Below the pieces are notes generated by a model that saw nothing but the letters and a program-made list of their open reading frames with translations, made no database searches and was not told the origin of the DNA. From assembly GCF_002085925.2 (NCBI RefSeq), contig NZ_CP053562.1:3051501-3115500 (forward strand): DNA of 64,000 nt, in the 5' to 3' direction. A program made the position numbers and the translations under genes. Shown here piece by piece: positions 34,272 to 43,999 of the stretch. The DNA is from Thioclava electrotropha (GTDB lineage: Bacteria > Pseudomonadota > Alphaproteobacteria > Rhodobacterales > Rhodobacteraceae). The first letter of the stretch is position 1. The number at the start of each line of letters is the position of its first letter.

Positions 34272-35258
34272 TCAGAGGCTGGCGACGGCCACGGGGGCCG
34301 ACGCGTCGGAATTGCGGGCGAGCGGATTGCGCAGCGGCAGACCGAAAGCGGGGCATTCGATCTCGAACACGTCCCCCGGCGCGGCACTGATCCCGTCAGC
34401 GAAGCTGAGCGTCGCTGTCCCGAAGAAATGCACATGCACGTCGCCCGGATCGCGGAAGGGCGCGTATTTGAAGTGGTGATGTTCGAGATTGGCGATGGAG
34501 TGGGACATGTTCGCCTCGCCGGACAGGAAAGGCTTTTCCCAGAGCGCCTCGCCATCGCGCAGGATGCGGCTGGTGCCCTCGACGCTATCCGGCAGATCGC
34601 CCACCAGCATCTCGGGGCCGAAGCTCGCCGGGCGCAGCTTGGAATGGGCGAGCCACAGGTAGTTCCCGCGCTCGGTGACGTGGTCGGAGAACTCGTTGCC
34701 CAGCGCGAAGCCCACGCGGACCGGCTGCCCGTCGGGCGCGATGACGTAGAGCCCCGCGACCTCTGGTTCCTCGCCACCGTCGAGCGCGAAGCTCGGAGAT
34801 GTCAGCGCAGCCCCCGGCGCGACCGCTGCCAAACCGTTGCCCTTGTAGAACCACTCGGGCTGCACCCCCACCGAGCCAGCGGCGGGCTTGCCGCCCTCCA
34901 GCCCCATGCGGAACATCTTCATGCTGTCGGTCATCTCCTCGGTGACCTTGGTGTGCATCGCATCGCGAGTGGAGGCAGAGCCAAGATGGGTCAGCCCCGT
35001 CCCCGTCAGATGCAGATGCGCAGCATCGGTGTGATCGAGCGGCACCAGCATCCGCCCCTCGGCATAGGCGGCCTCCAGGTCCACCTCGTCCCCCTGCCCG
35101 CGCGCGGCGATCTCGGCGGCCAGATCGTGCCCGGTGGCGATGGCGGCCAGCGCCAGATCGCGGGTCGAGGTGACGCCCGGAACCAGATGCGCGGGGCCGT
35201 CTTCACGCACGGCCACGGCGCGCGATCCGTCGGGAAGGGTCAATTGCGAGAGCAACAT
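34272..35258 (-). CDS. gguC: FAH-superfamily protein, GguC/AraD1 type
   Basis: A 328-residue protein of the fumarylacetoacetate-hydrolase fold related to Agrobacterium GguC/AraD1. The metal-site region reads GVQPEWFYKGNG, followed by EEPEVAGLYVIAPDGQPVRV with acidic ligands and GFALGNEFSDHVTE. A C-terminal DVHVHFFGTATLSFADG is conserved. From context it is the best candidate for dehydration of L-2-keto-3-deoxyarabinonate to 2-oxoglutarate semialdehyde, since no DHDPS-type AraD is present. I chose the ATG at 35258 (MLLSQLTLPDGS), one base from the gguB stop. Confidence 0.85.
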   Translation of the reverse strand: MLLSQLTLPDGSRAVAVREDGPAHLVPGVTSTRDLALAAIATGHDLAAEIAARGQGDEVDLEAAYAEGRMLVPLDHTDAAHLHLTGTGLTHLGSASTRDAMHTKVTEEMTDSMKMFRMGLEGGKPAAGSVGVQPEWFYKGNGLAAVAPGAALTSPSFALDGGEEPEVAGLYVIAPDGQPVRVGFALGNEFSDHVTERGNYLWLAHSKLRPASFGPEMLVGDLPDSVEGTSRILRDGEALWEKPFLSGEANMSHSIANLEHHHFKYAPFRDPGDVHVHFFGTATLSFADGISAAPGDVFEIECPAFGLPLRNPLARNSDASAPVAVASL

Positions 35259-35259
35259 C

Positions 35260-36462
35260 TCAGGCTTCCTTGTTCTTGTTGTAGACATCGAAGAAGACGG
35301 CGGCGAGCAGCACGAGCCCCTTGATGACCTGTTGGTAATCGATGCCAATCCCGAGGATCGACATGCCGTTATTCATCACGCCCATGATGAAGGCGCCGAC
35401 GACCGCGCCGATGATCTTGCCGGAACCGCCCGACATCGAAGCGCCCCCGATGAACACGGCCGCGATCACGTCGAGCTCCACCGCGAAGCCCGCCTTCGGG
35501 GTCGCGGTATTCAGACGTGCGGCGAAGACGAGACCGGCGAGCGCGGCCAGAAGACCCATGTTCACGAAGGTGAGGAAGGTCAGCCGCTCGGTGCGGATGC
35601 CCGACAGCTTGGCCGCCTTGGAGTTGCCGCCCACCGCATAGACCCGGCGACCCAGCGTGGTGCGTTCGGTCACGAAGACATAGATGATCGTCAGGATCAC
35701 CATCGACAGCAGCACGTTCGGCAGGCCACGGAACCATGCGAGTTTCCACGTCACGAAGAGAAGCGCCACGGCGACGATCGCATTGCGGAGCACGAAGAGG
35801 CCAAGGGGTTCGCCCTCGATCCCGTAGCGCGCATCGCGCGACCGCGCCCGCAGGCCCAGCCACACCAAGAGCACCACAGCCGCGACACCGACCGCCAGTG
35901 CCAGCATGTTCGGACGGCCCACGCCGAACGGATCGGCAATGAACCCGGTCGAGAGCGCCTGGAACGATTTCGGGAAGGGGCCGATGGATTGGCCTTCGAG
36001 CAGCCAGAGCGACAGCCCGCGGAACACCAGCATCCCCGCCAGCGTCACGATGAAGGACGGGATTTTCCAATAGGCCACGAAATAGCCCTGCACCGCGCCG
36101 ATCGCCATGCCCATCATGAGGCACGCCGGGATCGCCACCGCAACGGGCAGGTCCATCGACACGATGAGCACTGCGGCGAACGCCCCGATGAAGCCCATGA
36201 CCGAGCCGACCGAGAGGTCGATATTGCCCCCCACGATCACCAGCAACATGCCCAAGGCCATGATGATGATGTAGCTGTTCTGCAGGAACAGGTTGGTGAT
36301 GTTGACCGGCTTGAGCAGCGTGCCGCCCGTCACGATCTGGAAGAACAGCATGATCGCGATCAACGCAAACAGCAGTCCGTATTCGCGGATGTGGCGCGCG
36401 ATGTAGGCGCCGATCCCAAGGCCTCCCGAAGGCTCGGAATTTGCTTGTTCGATCTGGTCCAT
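35260..36462 (-). CDS. gguB: Monosaccharide ABC transporter permease GguB
   Basis: Inner-membrane permease of 400 residues, XylH/GguB type. Around ten hydrophobic segments, with VGGNIDLSVGSVMGFIGA and NPG-like loop IPSFIVTLAGMLVFRGL typical of carbohydrate-uptake-2 permeases. A long loop (residues ~205-230, GLRARSRDARYGIEGEP) is characteristic of XylH/GguB. It partners GguA and ChvE and starts 8 bases after the gguA stop. Confidence 0.94.
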   Translation of the reverse strand: MDQIEQANSEPSGGLGIGAYIARHIREYGLLFALIAIMLFFQIVTGGTLLKPVNITNLFLQNSYIIIMALGMLLVIVGGNIDLSVGSVMGFIGAFAAVLIVSMDLPVAVAIPACLMMGMAIGAVQGYFVAYWKIPSFIVTLAGMLVFRGLSLWLLEGQSIGPFPKSFQALSTGFIADPFGVGRPNMLALAVGVAAVVLLVWLGLRARSRDARYGIEGEPLGLFVLRNAIVAVALLFVTWKLAWFRGLPNVLLSMVILTIIYVFVTERTTLGRRVYAVGGNSKAAKLSGIRTERLTFLTFVNMGLLAALAGLVFAARLNTATPKAGFAVELDVIAAVFIGGASMSGGSGKIIGAVVGAFIMGVMNNGMSILGIGIDYQQVIKGLVLLAAVFFDVYNKNKEA

Positions 36463-36470
36463 GACTTTCC

Positions 36471-37991
36471 CTATTCCCTAACGATCAAGGACATGATGCG
36501 CTCCTGGCTGGCCTCGTCGGCGTTCAACTCGCCCACGAAGCTGCCCTCGTTCATCACGTAGATCCGGTCGGACATGCCCAGAAGCTCCGGCATCTCCGAA
36601 GAGATCATGATGACGGCCTTCCCGGCCGCGCTCAGTTCATTGATGATCCCGTAGATTTCGTATTTCGCGCCGACATCGATGCCGCGCGTCGGCTCGTCGA
36701 GGATCAGCACCTCCGGCTCGGTAAAGAGCCATTTCGCGAGCACGACCTTCTGCTGGTTGCCGCCCGAGAGGTTCATCACCTTCTGGAACACCGACGGCGT
36801 GCGGATATTGAGGTCGCGGCGGTATTTCTCGGCCACTTCAGTCTCGCGAAAATCCTCGACTACGCCGTTCTTCGCCACCGCGCCGAGATTGGCGAGGCTG
36901 GTGTTGCGCTGGATCGTTTCCTCGAGGATCAGCCCGAGGCTCTTGCGGTCCTCGGTGACATAGGCGAGCCCCGCCGCGATCGCGCGGTCGACAGTCGAGA
37001 CATCGGCGGGCTTGCCGTGGATCAGCACCTCGCCCGAAATGTCGCGCCCGTAGCTGCGCCCGAAGACGCTCATCGCAAGTTCCGTGCGGCCCGAGCCCAT
37101 CAGCCCCGCGATGCCGACCACCTCGCCTGCCCGGACATGCATCGACAGGTCGCGGATCATCTGGCGGTCGCGATGTTCGGGGTGGCGCACGTTCCAGTTC
37201 TTCAGCTCAAACAGCACCTCGCCCGCACGACGGGTTCGGTCGGGGAAGCGATGCGCCATGTCGCGGCCCACCATGTCGCGCACGATGCGGTCTTCGGTGA
37301 GATCGCCACCGCGCGCGTCTATGGTGGAGATCGTGGCGCCGTCGCGGATCACGGTCACGCTGTCGGCCACGCGCTTCACCTCGTTCAGCTTGTGGCTGAT
37401 GATGATCGAGGTGACGCCCTGCGCCTTCAGCTCCAGCAGCAGATCCAGCAGAGCCTGACTATCGGATTCCGAAAGCGCTGCGGTCGGCTCGTCGAGGATC
37501 AAGAGGCGCACATTCTTAGACAGCGCCTTCGCGATCTCGACAAGCTGCTGCTTTCCCACACCGAGGCTGTCGACCAGCGTGCCGGGCGCCTCGCGCAGAC
37601 CGACCTTCTTCAGCAGGCCCTCGGTCTGCTGGAAGGTTTCCTGCCAGTTGATCACACCGCTCTGGGCGCGTTCATTGCCCAGATAGATGTTCTCGGCAAT
37701 CGACAGCAGCGGCACGAGCGCCAGTTCCTGGTGAATGATGATGATGCCGCGATCTTCGCTGTCGCGGATGTCGCGGAATTCGGCAGCGGCGCCGTCATAG
37801 ACGATCTCGCCCTCATAGCTGCCTGCGGGATAGACGCCTGAGAGCACTTTCATCAGGGTCGATTTTCCCGCGCCGTTCTCGCCGCAGATCGCGTGGATTT
37901 CACCGTCACGGACCGCGATCGAGACGTCGTCGAGCGCTTTCACACCAGGAAAGGTCTTGGTGATGTTGCGCATTTCAAGAAGGGTGGTCAT
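36471..37991 (-). CDS. gguA: Monosaccharide ABC transporter ATPase GguA
   Basis: Double-cassette ATPase of 506 residues. The first domain has [16 protein letters not shown] (Walker A) and [15 protein letters not shown] (Walker B). The second has a degenerate Walker [17 protein letters not shown], with [15 protein letters not shown] and [14 protein letters not shown]. This architecture defines the ribose/xylose-type sugar importers. It lies between chvE and gguB in the order known from Agrobacterium. Confidence 0.95.
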   Translation of the reverse strand: MTTLLEMRNITKTFPGVKALDDVSIAVRDGEIHAICGENGAGKSTLMKVLSGVYPAGSYEGEIVYDGAAAEFRDIRDSEDRGIIIIHQELALVPLLSIAENIYLGNERAQSGVINWQETFQQTEGLLKKVGLREAPGTLVDSLGVGKQQLVEIAKALSKNVRLLILDEPTAALSESDSQALLDLLLELKAQGVTSIIISHKLNEVKRVADSVTVIRDGATISTIDARGGDLTEDRIVRDMVGRDMAHRFPDRTRRAGEVLFELKNWNVRHPEHRDRQMIRDLSMHVRAGEVVGIAGLMGSGRTELAMSVFGRSYGRDISGEVLIHGKPADVSTVDRAIAAGLAYVTEDRKSLGLILEETIQRNTSLANLGAVAKNGVVEDFRETEVAEKYRRDLNIRTPSVFQKVMNLSGGNQQKVVLAKWLFTEPEVLILDEPTRGIDVGAKYEIYGIINELSAAGKAVIMISSEMPELLGMSDRIYVMNEGSFVGELNADEASQERIMSLIVRE

Positions 37992-38024
37992 CCGACCTCT
38001 CCGGCGTCAAATCGAGTGGGGGGA

Positions 38025-38048
38025 CTGGCCGCCCCGCAGGGCGGCCAG
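38025..38048 (-). promoter_or_regulatory. Hairpin between chvE and gguA
   Basis: A perfect 10-bp stem CTGGCCGCCC/GGGCGGCCAG with a 4-base loop sits in the 83-base spacer. It probably stabilises chvE mRNA and reduces read-through into gguAB. Confidence 0.65.
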
Positions 38049-38074
38049 CGCGTGGCAAGTCGGGGAGGCCCGGC

Positions 38075-39130
38075 TTACTCGATCTGATCCTTGGTGTAGT
38101 AACCGGAGCCGATCAGAACCTTTTCCCAGTTCGATTTGTCCACCGGCACCGGCTGGAGCAGGTAGGACGGGATCACCTTGACGCCGTTGTCATAGGTCTC
38201 GGTGTCGTTGATCTCGGGCTCGCCGCCCTTGAGCATCGCGTTGACCATGCCGACGGTGACTTTCGCCAGTTCGCGGGTGTCCTTGAAGATGGTCGAGTAC
38301 TGCTCGCCCGCGAGGATCGATTTCACCGACGGCACTTCCGCATCCTGACCGGTGACGATCGGCATCTTCATGTCGCCCGAGCCGTAGCCCACGCCCTTAA
38401 GCGAGGAGAGGATGCCGATGGACAGCCCGTCATAGGGCGAGAGCACGCCCTGCACCTGCTTGTCGGTGTAATTGGCCGACAGAAGGTTATCCATGCGCGA
38501 CTGTGCGACCGCACCGTCCCAGCGCAGCGTGCCGACCGTGTCCATGCCCATCTGGCCCGACGGGATCACGACATCGCCCGAGTCGATGAGCGGCTGCAGC
38601 ACCGACATTGCGCCGTTATAGAAGAAATAGGCGTTGTTATCGTCCGGCGAGCCGCCGAACAGCTCGACATTCCACGGCTTGGTGTCGGGGAAACGCTCCT
38701 TGAGCCCCTGCACCAGCGAATTGGCCTGCTCGACGCCGACCTTGAAGTTGTCGAAGGTCGCGTAATAGTCGACATCCGGGGTGTCGCGGATCAGGCGGTC
38801 ATAGGCGATGACCTTGATATCAGCGGCCTTCGCGTTGGCCAGTGCGTTCGACAGCGTCGTGCCGTCGATCGCCGCGATCACCAGAACGTCCACGCCCTTG
38901 GTGATCATGTTCTCGACCTGAGCGAGCTGGTTCGGAATATCGTCTTCCGCATATTGCAGGTCAGTGTCGTAGCCAGCTTCCTGGAACTGTTCGACCATCG
39001 AGTTGCCGTCAGAAATCCAGCGAGCCGACGATTTGGTCGGCATCGAGATGCCTACGGTTTCGGCCCAAGCCCCGGAACCGAGCAAAGCGGTGCCGATCGC
39101 CAGCACTGCGGCGGCGGTTTTGATTTTCAT
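38075..39130 (-). CDS. chvE: Periplasmic multiple-sugar-binding protein ChvE
   Basis: Secreted receptor of 351 residues. The signal peptide is [18 protein letters not shown], cleaved near AWA-ET. The mature start [19 protein letters not shown] and the following [20 protein letters not shown] are characteristic of ChvE/XylF. In Agrobacterium ChvE binds arabinose, galactose, glucose and related aldoses and also signals to VirA; no virA homologue is here. First gene of the operon chvE-gguABC plus catabolic genes. I chose the ATG at 39130, preceded by GGAGGACACC. Confidence 0.95.
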   Translation of the reverse strand: MKIKTAAAVLAIGTALLGSGAWAETVGISMPTKSSARWISDGNSMVEQFQEAGYDTDLQYAEDDIPNQLAQVENMITKGVDVLVIAAIDGTTLSNALANAKAADIKVIAYDRLIRDTPDVDYYATFDNFKVGVEQANSLVQGLKERFPDTKPWNVELFGGSPDDNNAYFFYNGAMSVLQPLIDSGDVVIPSGQMGMDTVGTLRWDGAVAQSRMDNLLSANYTDKQVQGVLSPYDGLSIGILSSLKGVGYGSGDMKMPIVTGQDAEVPSVKSILAGEQYSTIFKDTRELAKVTVGMVNAMLKGGEPEINDTETYDNGVKVIPSYLLQPVPVDKSNWEKVLIGSGYYTKDQIE

Positions 39131-39222
39131 GGTGTCCTCCCTATGACGGTGCGCGACCCGTCTGTCCTCCTCGCGCAGCCCGATACCGGGCGTGGGAGAA
39201 ACACTAGCAATGTGGGAGCATG

Positions 39223-39237
39223 ATGATAAAATTACAT
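39223..39237. promoter_or_regulatory. Candidate LysR-type operator between chvE and gbpR
   Basis: The 15-base ATGATAAAATTACAT has interrupted dyad symmetry and a T-N11-A core, the usual LysR box. It lies in the 135-base divergent spacer, an AT-rich patch in GC-rich surroundings. Confidence 0.45.
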
Positions 39238-39265
39238 TCAACGCAATCTGCATACCGAAAGTGAT

Positions 39266-40198
39266 ATGCCCCTTTCTCACCTGATGCTGAAACCGGCGCA
39301 GCTGCGCCTGATCCGGGCGGTCGCCGAGTCCGGGCAACTCCAGCTTGCCGCAGAAAGCTGCGCCATGACCCAGCCGGCCGCGTCCCGGATGCTGGCCGAG
39401 GTGGAGCGGCGGGTCGACGCGCCACTGTTCACCCGGCAGCCCAAGGGGATGGAGCCGACAGAGATCGGGCTGGCTGTCCTGCGCAGAGCCCGGGCCGTTC
39501 TGCGCGAGCTCGAAAGCATGGGCTCCGACATCGAGGCGCTGCGCAGCGGCCATGCTGGGCGCGTGCGGATCGGCGCGGTGACCGGCCCTGCGGTGGGCTA
39601 TCTCGTGCCCGCGATCCGCGCCGTCAAACGCGCCTCGCCCGAGAGCGACATCTCCGTGGAAGTTCTGCCGTCACGCGATCTGTTGGGCTACCTCGCGGCG
39701 GGAGAGATGGATTTCATCCTCGCCCGGGTGCTGCCCGAGTTCGACAGCGAGCTTTTCGACATCACTCCGATGCGCGACGAGAAAATCGTCTTTCTCGTGC
39801 GCGCCAATCACCCGCTGGCCCGCTCGCCCTTCGTCACGATGACCGAACTGGGGGATTACGAATGGATCCTGCAGCAGCGCGGCGCGCCGATCCGGGAGGC
39901 GACCTTCGAGGCCTTCGCGGCGTTGGGCCTGTCCGAGCCGCGCGACTGCGTGAACAGCCCGTCGCTGCTGTTCACCATCGCCTATCTCGCGCAAAGCGAC
40001 GCCGTGGCCGCCGTCTCGGAAGAGGTCGCGCAGCTTCTGATCCGGGACCCGGTCAACGCAGGCTTCGCGGTTCTGCGCATCCAGCAGGAATTTCGGGTGT
40101 CGTCCTATTACCTGCTGGGCCTGCGCCGACGGCCCCTGTCTCCGCTCGCGCTCAGACTTCGCGAGGAGCTGTTGCAGCTCTCGGGGCAGGCAAGCTGA
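39266..40198 (+). CDS. gbpR: LysR-type regulator, GbpR-like
   Basis: A 310-residue regulator. The helix-turn-helix reads [38 protein letters not shown], with an effector domain behind. In Agrobacterium, GbpR is divergent from chvE and activates it in response to arabinose, fucose or galactose. The same arrangement and the [20 protein letters not shown] segment support the name here. It should control the whole reverse-strand sugar operon. Confidence 0.88.
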   Translation: MPLSHLMLKPAQLRLIRAVAESGQLQLAAESCAMTQPAASRMLAEVERRVDAPLFTRQPKGMEPTEIGLAVLRRARAVLRELESMGSDIEALRSGHAGRVRIGAVTGPAVGYLVPAIRAVKRASPESDISVEVLPSRDLLGYLAAGEMDFILARVLPEFDSELFDITPMRDEKIVFLVRANHPLARSPFVTMTELGDYEWILQQRGAPIREATFEAFAALGLSEPRDCVNSPSLLFTIAYLAQSDAVAAVSEEVAQLLIRDPVNAGFAVLRIQQEFRVSSYYLLGLRRRPLSPLALRLREELLQLSGQAS

Positions 40199-40240
40199 TC
40201 TCAGACAGCAACCACGTCCCCACATCCCGATCCGCTTGGT

Positions 40241-41878
40241 TCACCCGGTCAGGCGCGTCGCGCGCAGATCGCCTGCCTGTTCGAGGATCGGATAGGCGAC
40301 ATAGGTCACGTCCGTATTGATCTGCTTCAGCGCGCGCACGGTTTCCTGATGGATGTTCGTGGTCTCGATAGAGGCGCTGTTATTCGCGCGCAGCCGCGCA
40401 AGGTGGGCCGCCTGCAACTCGGCCTCGGCGGCGCGGGTGCGGTCTTTCTCCTCGACGAGCTGACGCGCATCGTCGATCTCCCCCGACATCAGGACGTTCA
40501 GGGCCAAGCGCGTGTTAGAGGTGACGCGGTCGTGGAAATCGGTCAGCTCCCGCAGCCCCTCTTCCGAGAAGGTCAGGCCGCGTTCATGGATGCGCTGCGC
40601 GAGATCGACGAGATTGGTCGAAATCTGATCGCCCGCATCCTCGAGATGGTTCGCCACCATCGCGATCTCCATCGCGCGACGCGATTGCTCGGTGCTCAGC
40701 CGCGTCTCATTGAGCCGCGCGACATAGAGCTTGATTTCATAATGCATGCGGTCGACTTCGCTCTCGTTGCGCTTGATGCGGGCGGCGACCTCCGGATCCC
40801 AGCGAACGAAAAGCCCAAGTGCCGGCTGCAGCATCTCCAAGACCTGCTCGCCCATGCGCAGCAATTCGCGCGCCGCATTGCCAAGGGCATGGCCCGCGTC
40901 CCCCAGCCCCTTTTCGTCGAGTGCGGTGATCCGCGTGGGCGACAGGTCCTTGCGCTCGACCACGACCGCCTCGGCAAGGCGCAACACCCCAGGGATCAGC
41001 GGAAGCGACAGGATCGCGACGCCGAGGTTGAAGACTAGATGCAGGTTGATCACCTGCCGCGCCGTCGTCGCGCCCAGAAAGTCGAGCGCATGCGGGAAGG
41101 CCATCAGACCGATAAGCACCAGTGCAGCTCCGCCCCCGCGCAGGACGAAATTCGAGACCATGATGCGGCGCGGGATGGGATCGGCGGACAGCGTCAGCAT
41201 CACCGGGATGATCGCCCCGCCGAGGTTCGCGCCCAGCACCATCGCCGCAGCGCCCGTCCCCGGCAAAAGGCCCTGGCCCGCGAAGGTCACGAACATCAAG
41301 ACCGCCGCGATCGAGGAATGCATCGCCCATGTCAGCAAGGCCCCGAGGACGAAGGCCGAGACGAGATCGCTGCCCAGCCGGGTCAGGACCGCGTCTACCA
41401 GTTCGCTGTCGCGCAGGGGCGCCGTCGCCTCGCCGATCAGACCCAGCGAGAGCAGGACCAGCGCGAGCCCCACGAAGATGCGCCCCGCCTGCCGCGGGCG
41501 GCGGGCTTTTGATTTGAGAAACAGCGTCACCCCGATCACGAGGAGCGCGGGCACAAGAACATGGATCGGCGAGAGCAGGATCTGCGCCACGATGGACGAG
41601 CCCAGATCGGCGCCCAGCACCAGCGCCACGCCCGACACGGCGGCCAATGTCCCGCTCGCGGCGAAGCCGGCGGTCAGGATCGCGACGGCGGTCGAGCTTT
41701 GCAGCAGCATCGCCGCCCCCGTCCCCGCGGCCATCGCGCTGATCCGCGTGCCCGCCGTGCGGCGCAGGAACTGGCGCAGCGAGGCCATGAAGGCGCGCTC
41801 GACCCCGGTGCGGATCAAACGAACCGCCCAGAGCAGCAGCGCCACCGCGCCCGCGAGATTGATCAGGAAATAGATCAT
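40241..41878 (-). CDS. Na+/phosphate cotransporter with PhoU-like C-terminal domain
   Basis: A 545-residue NptA/YjbB-type transporter. Two repeated Na/Pi-cotransport motifs are visible: AAMLLQSSTAVAILTAGFA near 50-70 and WAMHSSIAAVLMFVTFAGQ near 195. About eight membrane helices end near 310. The remainder (~340-545) is a soluble helical PhoU-like region (MEIAMVANHLEDAGDQISTN). Low-affinity Na+-driven phosphate transport or export is the known family role. I chose the ATG at 41878 (MIYFLINLAG). It is the only PhoU-like sequence in the window. Confidence 0.88.
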   Translation of the reverse strand: MIYFLINLAGAVALLLWAVRLIRTGVERAFMASLRQFLRRTAGTRISAMAAGTGAAMLLQSSTAVAILTAGFAASGTLAAVSGVALVLGADLGSSIVAQILLSPIHVLVPALLVIGVTLFLKSKARRPRQAGRIFVGLALVLLSLGLIGEATAPLRDSELVDAVLTRLGSDLVSAFVLGALLTWAMHSSIAAVLMFVTFAGQGLLPGTGAAAMVLGANLGGAIIPVMLTLSADPIPRRIMVSNFVLRGGGAALVLIGLMAFPHALDFLGATTARQVINLHLVFNLGVAILSLPLIPGVLRLAEAVVVERKDLSPTRITALDEKGLGDAGHALGNAARELLRMGEQVLEMLQPALGLFVRWDPEVAARIKRNESEVDRMHYEIKLYVARLNETRLSTEQSRRAMEIAMVANHLEDAGDQISTNLVDLAQRIHERGLTFSEEGLRELTDFHDRVTSNTRLALNVLMSGEIDDARQLVEEKDRTRAAEAELQAAHLARLRANNSASIETTNIHQETVRALKQINTDVTYVAYPILEQAGDLRATRLTG

Positions 41879-41952
41879 GCGCTCTCCCAAATCCCGCGTT
41901 CGGCTTCGGATGCCCTCCACGACCACGCGGTTCTATCCCGTTAAACTGCATC

Positions 41953-41976
41953 AAAATGTGGGGTTCGCAACATTTT
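41953..41976. promoter_or_regulatory. Inverted repeat between nptA-like and deoR-like genes
   Basis: A perfect AAAATGT-N10-ACATTTT repeat lies in the 169-base divergent spacer. It could be the operator of the adjacent DeoR-family regulator; no Pho box is visible here. Confidence 0.4.
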
Positions 41977-42047
41977 TCTTGAATTTATGCGACATAGGCC
42001 ACATCAATTTTAAGGTTCGGTGAGTTTTCTCACCTTCGGGAAAAGCG

Positions 42048-42842
42048 ATGGATGCGAGCGTGAAACAAGAGGGACAGCGACTGCGCAAACGCGACCGGCG
42101 CGAGCAGATCCTGTTCGAGTTGAAGCTGCGCCCCCATCTGCGCATCTCGGAACTGGCCGAACGGTTCGGGGTCTCGACGGAGACGATCCGGCGCGACTTC
42201 GATGCACTTGAAGAGAAGGGGCTGATCGACCGCGCGCATGGCGGGGCCTCGCGCCCCCATCCGGGTCACTATCCCACGCTGGACGAGCGCGAACGCGACC
42301 AGTTTCAGGAACGCGAGCGGATCGGGCGCATGGCCGCAGCACAGGTAGCCCCCGGCGAGACGCTGATGATCGACTCCGGCTCCACCACGCAGCAGATGGC
42401 CCGGTTTCTCGCCATGGCAGGCACGCCCTGCCGCGTCATCACCAATTCCCTGCCCATCGCGATGCTTCTGGGCGGTAGCGAGGTAGCGGAGGTGATCCTT
42501 GCCCCGGGGAATTACCTGCCGACGGAATCGGCGGTCGTGGGCGAAGAGACGCTCGAATTCCTGTCGCGCCATCACGTCGACCGGGCGGTGATCGGCGCGA
42601 CCGCGCTCTCGTGCGAAGGCGTGTCCGAAACCATTCCGGGCTTCGCCGCGATCAAGCGCGTGATGCTCGCGCAGGCGCAGGCGGGCATGCTGCTGATCCT
42701 CGGGTCGAAATTCGGCATTCACGGCTTCACCCGCGCCGCCACGCTCGACGCGCTCGCCTTGGTGGTAGCGGACCGCGCCCCGCCCGCCGATCTGAAAGAG
42801 GCGCTGCGCGAGAACGCCGTGGAGGTGTTGCTCGCGAAGTGA
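42048..42842 (+). CDS. DeoR/GlpR-family transcriptional regulator
   Basis: A 264-residue repressor-type protein. The N-terminal helix-turn-helix reads RISELAERFGVSTETIRRDF, DALEEKGLIDRAHGGA, followed by the sugar-phosphate sensor domain (MIDSGSTTQQMARFL, then VIGATALSCEGVSE). Effectors in the family are phosphorylated sugars such as glycerol-3-phosphate. It lies 116 bases upstream of a HAD phosphatase gene on the same strand. Confidence 0.9.
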   Translation: MDASVKQEGQRLRKRDRREQILFELKLRPHLRISELAERFGVSTETIRRDFDALEEKGLIDRAHGGASRPHPGHYPTLDERERDQFQERERIGRMAAAQVAPGETLMIDSGSTTQQMARFLAMAGTPCRVITNSLPIAMLLGGSEVAEVILAPGNYLPTESAVVGEETLEFLSRHHVDRAVIGATALSCEGVSETIPGFAAIKRVMLAQAQAGMLLILGSKFGIHGFTRAATLDALALVVADRAPPADLKEALRENAVEVLLAK

Positions 42843-42958
42843 CGCCTCTGAGAAGGGCAGGAATGCAAGCGCGCCGCACGCCTGAACCTGCTGGTGATCC
42901 TTGCCGCAGTAGTGGTAAGCGAACGGATATCGGCGAAGGTGCAAGGGACGACCCTCTG

Positions 42959-43858
42959 ATGACAATGACCGCGCAGGAAGCGCTCGCAGCCTATGAGCGC
43001 GCGCGCCACCGACTGCCCTCCCCCGGCCTGATCTCGACCAGCCAGATGGCGCGCGACCTCTCGGAGCTTGCCGATCTGTTCGACGTGTTCCTGCTCGATG
43101 CGTTCGGTGTGCTCAATATCGGCGAGACCGCGATCGAGGGCACGCCCGAGCGCGTGGCGGCGCTGCAAGCGCAGGGCAAGCGGGTGATGGTCGTGTCGAA
43201 CGCGGCGGGCGTGCCGCATGACGCCCTAATGCAGAAATACACGCGGCTCGGCTATGCCTTCGCGACCAAGGATGTCGTCACCAGTCGCACCGCTCTCGTT
43301 GCAGCCCTGCGCGAAGCGCCTGCCCGGGCCTGGGGCCTGATGGCGAGCCAAACGACGGGCGATGACGAGCTGGATCAGTTCGACGTGACATGGCTCGCCG
43401 AGGATCGCGCCACCTACGACGCAGCCGAAGGGTTTCTGCTGATCGGTGCGGCGGACTGGACCGAAGAGCGACAAGACCTGCTCGAAGCGTCCATCCGCGA
43501 CAACCCGCGCCCGGTCTGGGTCGGCAATCCCGATATCGTCGCGCCCCGTGAGGTCGGGTTCTCGCAGGAGCCGGGTCACTTCGCGCATAGGCTCGCCGAT
43601 GCGACGGGTGTGGCGCCGGAGTTCTACGGCAAGCCTTTCAACAATATCTACGACATCGCCTTCGCACGTCTCGGTCCGGTCGATCCCGCGCGCGTGCTGA
43701 TGGTGGGCGACAGCCTGCACACCGACATTCTCGGCGCACAGGCGACCGGAATCCGCTCTGCCCTAATCGCGGGATATGGCTTCTTCGGCGGCGAAGACGC
43801 GCAGGCGGCCATCGCCTCCTGCGGCATCGTTCCGGATTTCGTTCTGGAACGACCGTGA
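42959..43858 (+). CDS. HAD-superfamily hydrolase, NagD/TIGR01459-like
   Basis: A 299-residue phosphatase-like protein. Motif I is DVFLLDAFGVLNIGE with the nucleophile Asp, motif II VMVVSNAAGVP, and the C-terminal VLMVGDSLHTDILGAQATG is motif IV. The cap placement fits the NagD or p-nitrophenylphosphatase class. An HAD phosphatase next to a DeoR regulator suggests sugar- or glycerol-phosphate turnover. I use the first ATG at 42959 (MTMTAQEALAAYERA). Confidence 0.87.
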   Translation: MTMTAQEALAAYERARHRLPSPGLISTSQMARDLSELADLFDVFLLDAFGVLNIGETAIEGTPERVAALQAQGKRVMVVSNAAGVPHDALMQKYTRLGYAFATKDVVTSRTALVAALREAPARAWGLMASQTTGDDELDQFDVTWLAEDRATYDAAEGFLLIGAADWTEERQDLLEASIRDNPRPVWVGNPDIVAPREVGFSQEPGHFAHRLADATGVAPEFYGKPFNNIYDIAFARLGPVDPARVLMVGDSLHTDILGAQATGIRSALIAGYGFFGGEDAQAAIASCGIVPDFVLERP

Positions 43859-43999
43859 GTGCGCCGCCGCTGCCCCCTGCGAAATGATGTGATTTTTCAA
43901 AGTCATCGCGCGCGCTCCCGCCCCGACCGCGATGGGCTATACTTGATATGCACCTTTTAGTATGTGTGTCCCCCGAGGAGCACGGAGGCCAGACCTGTC

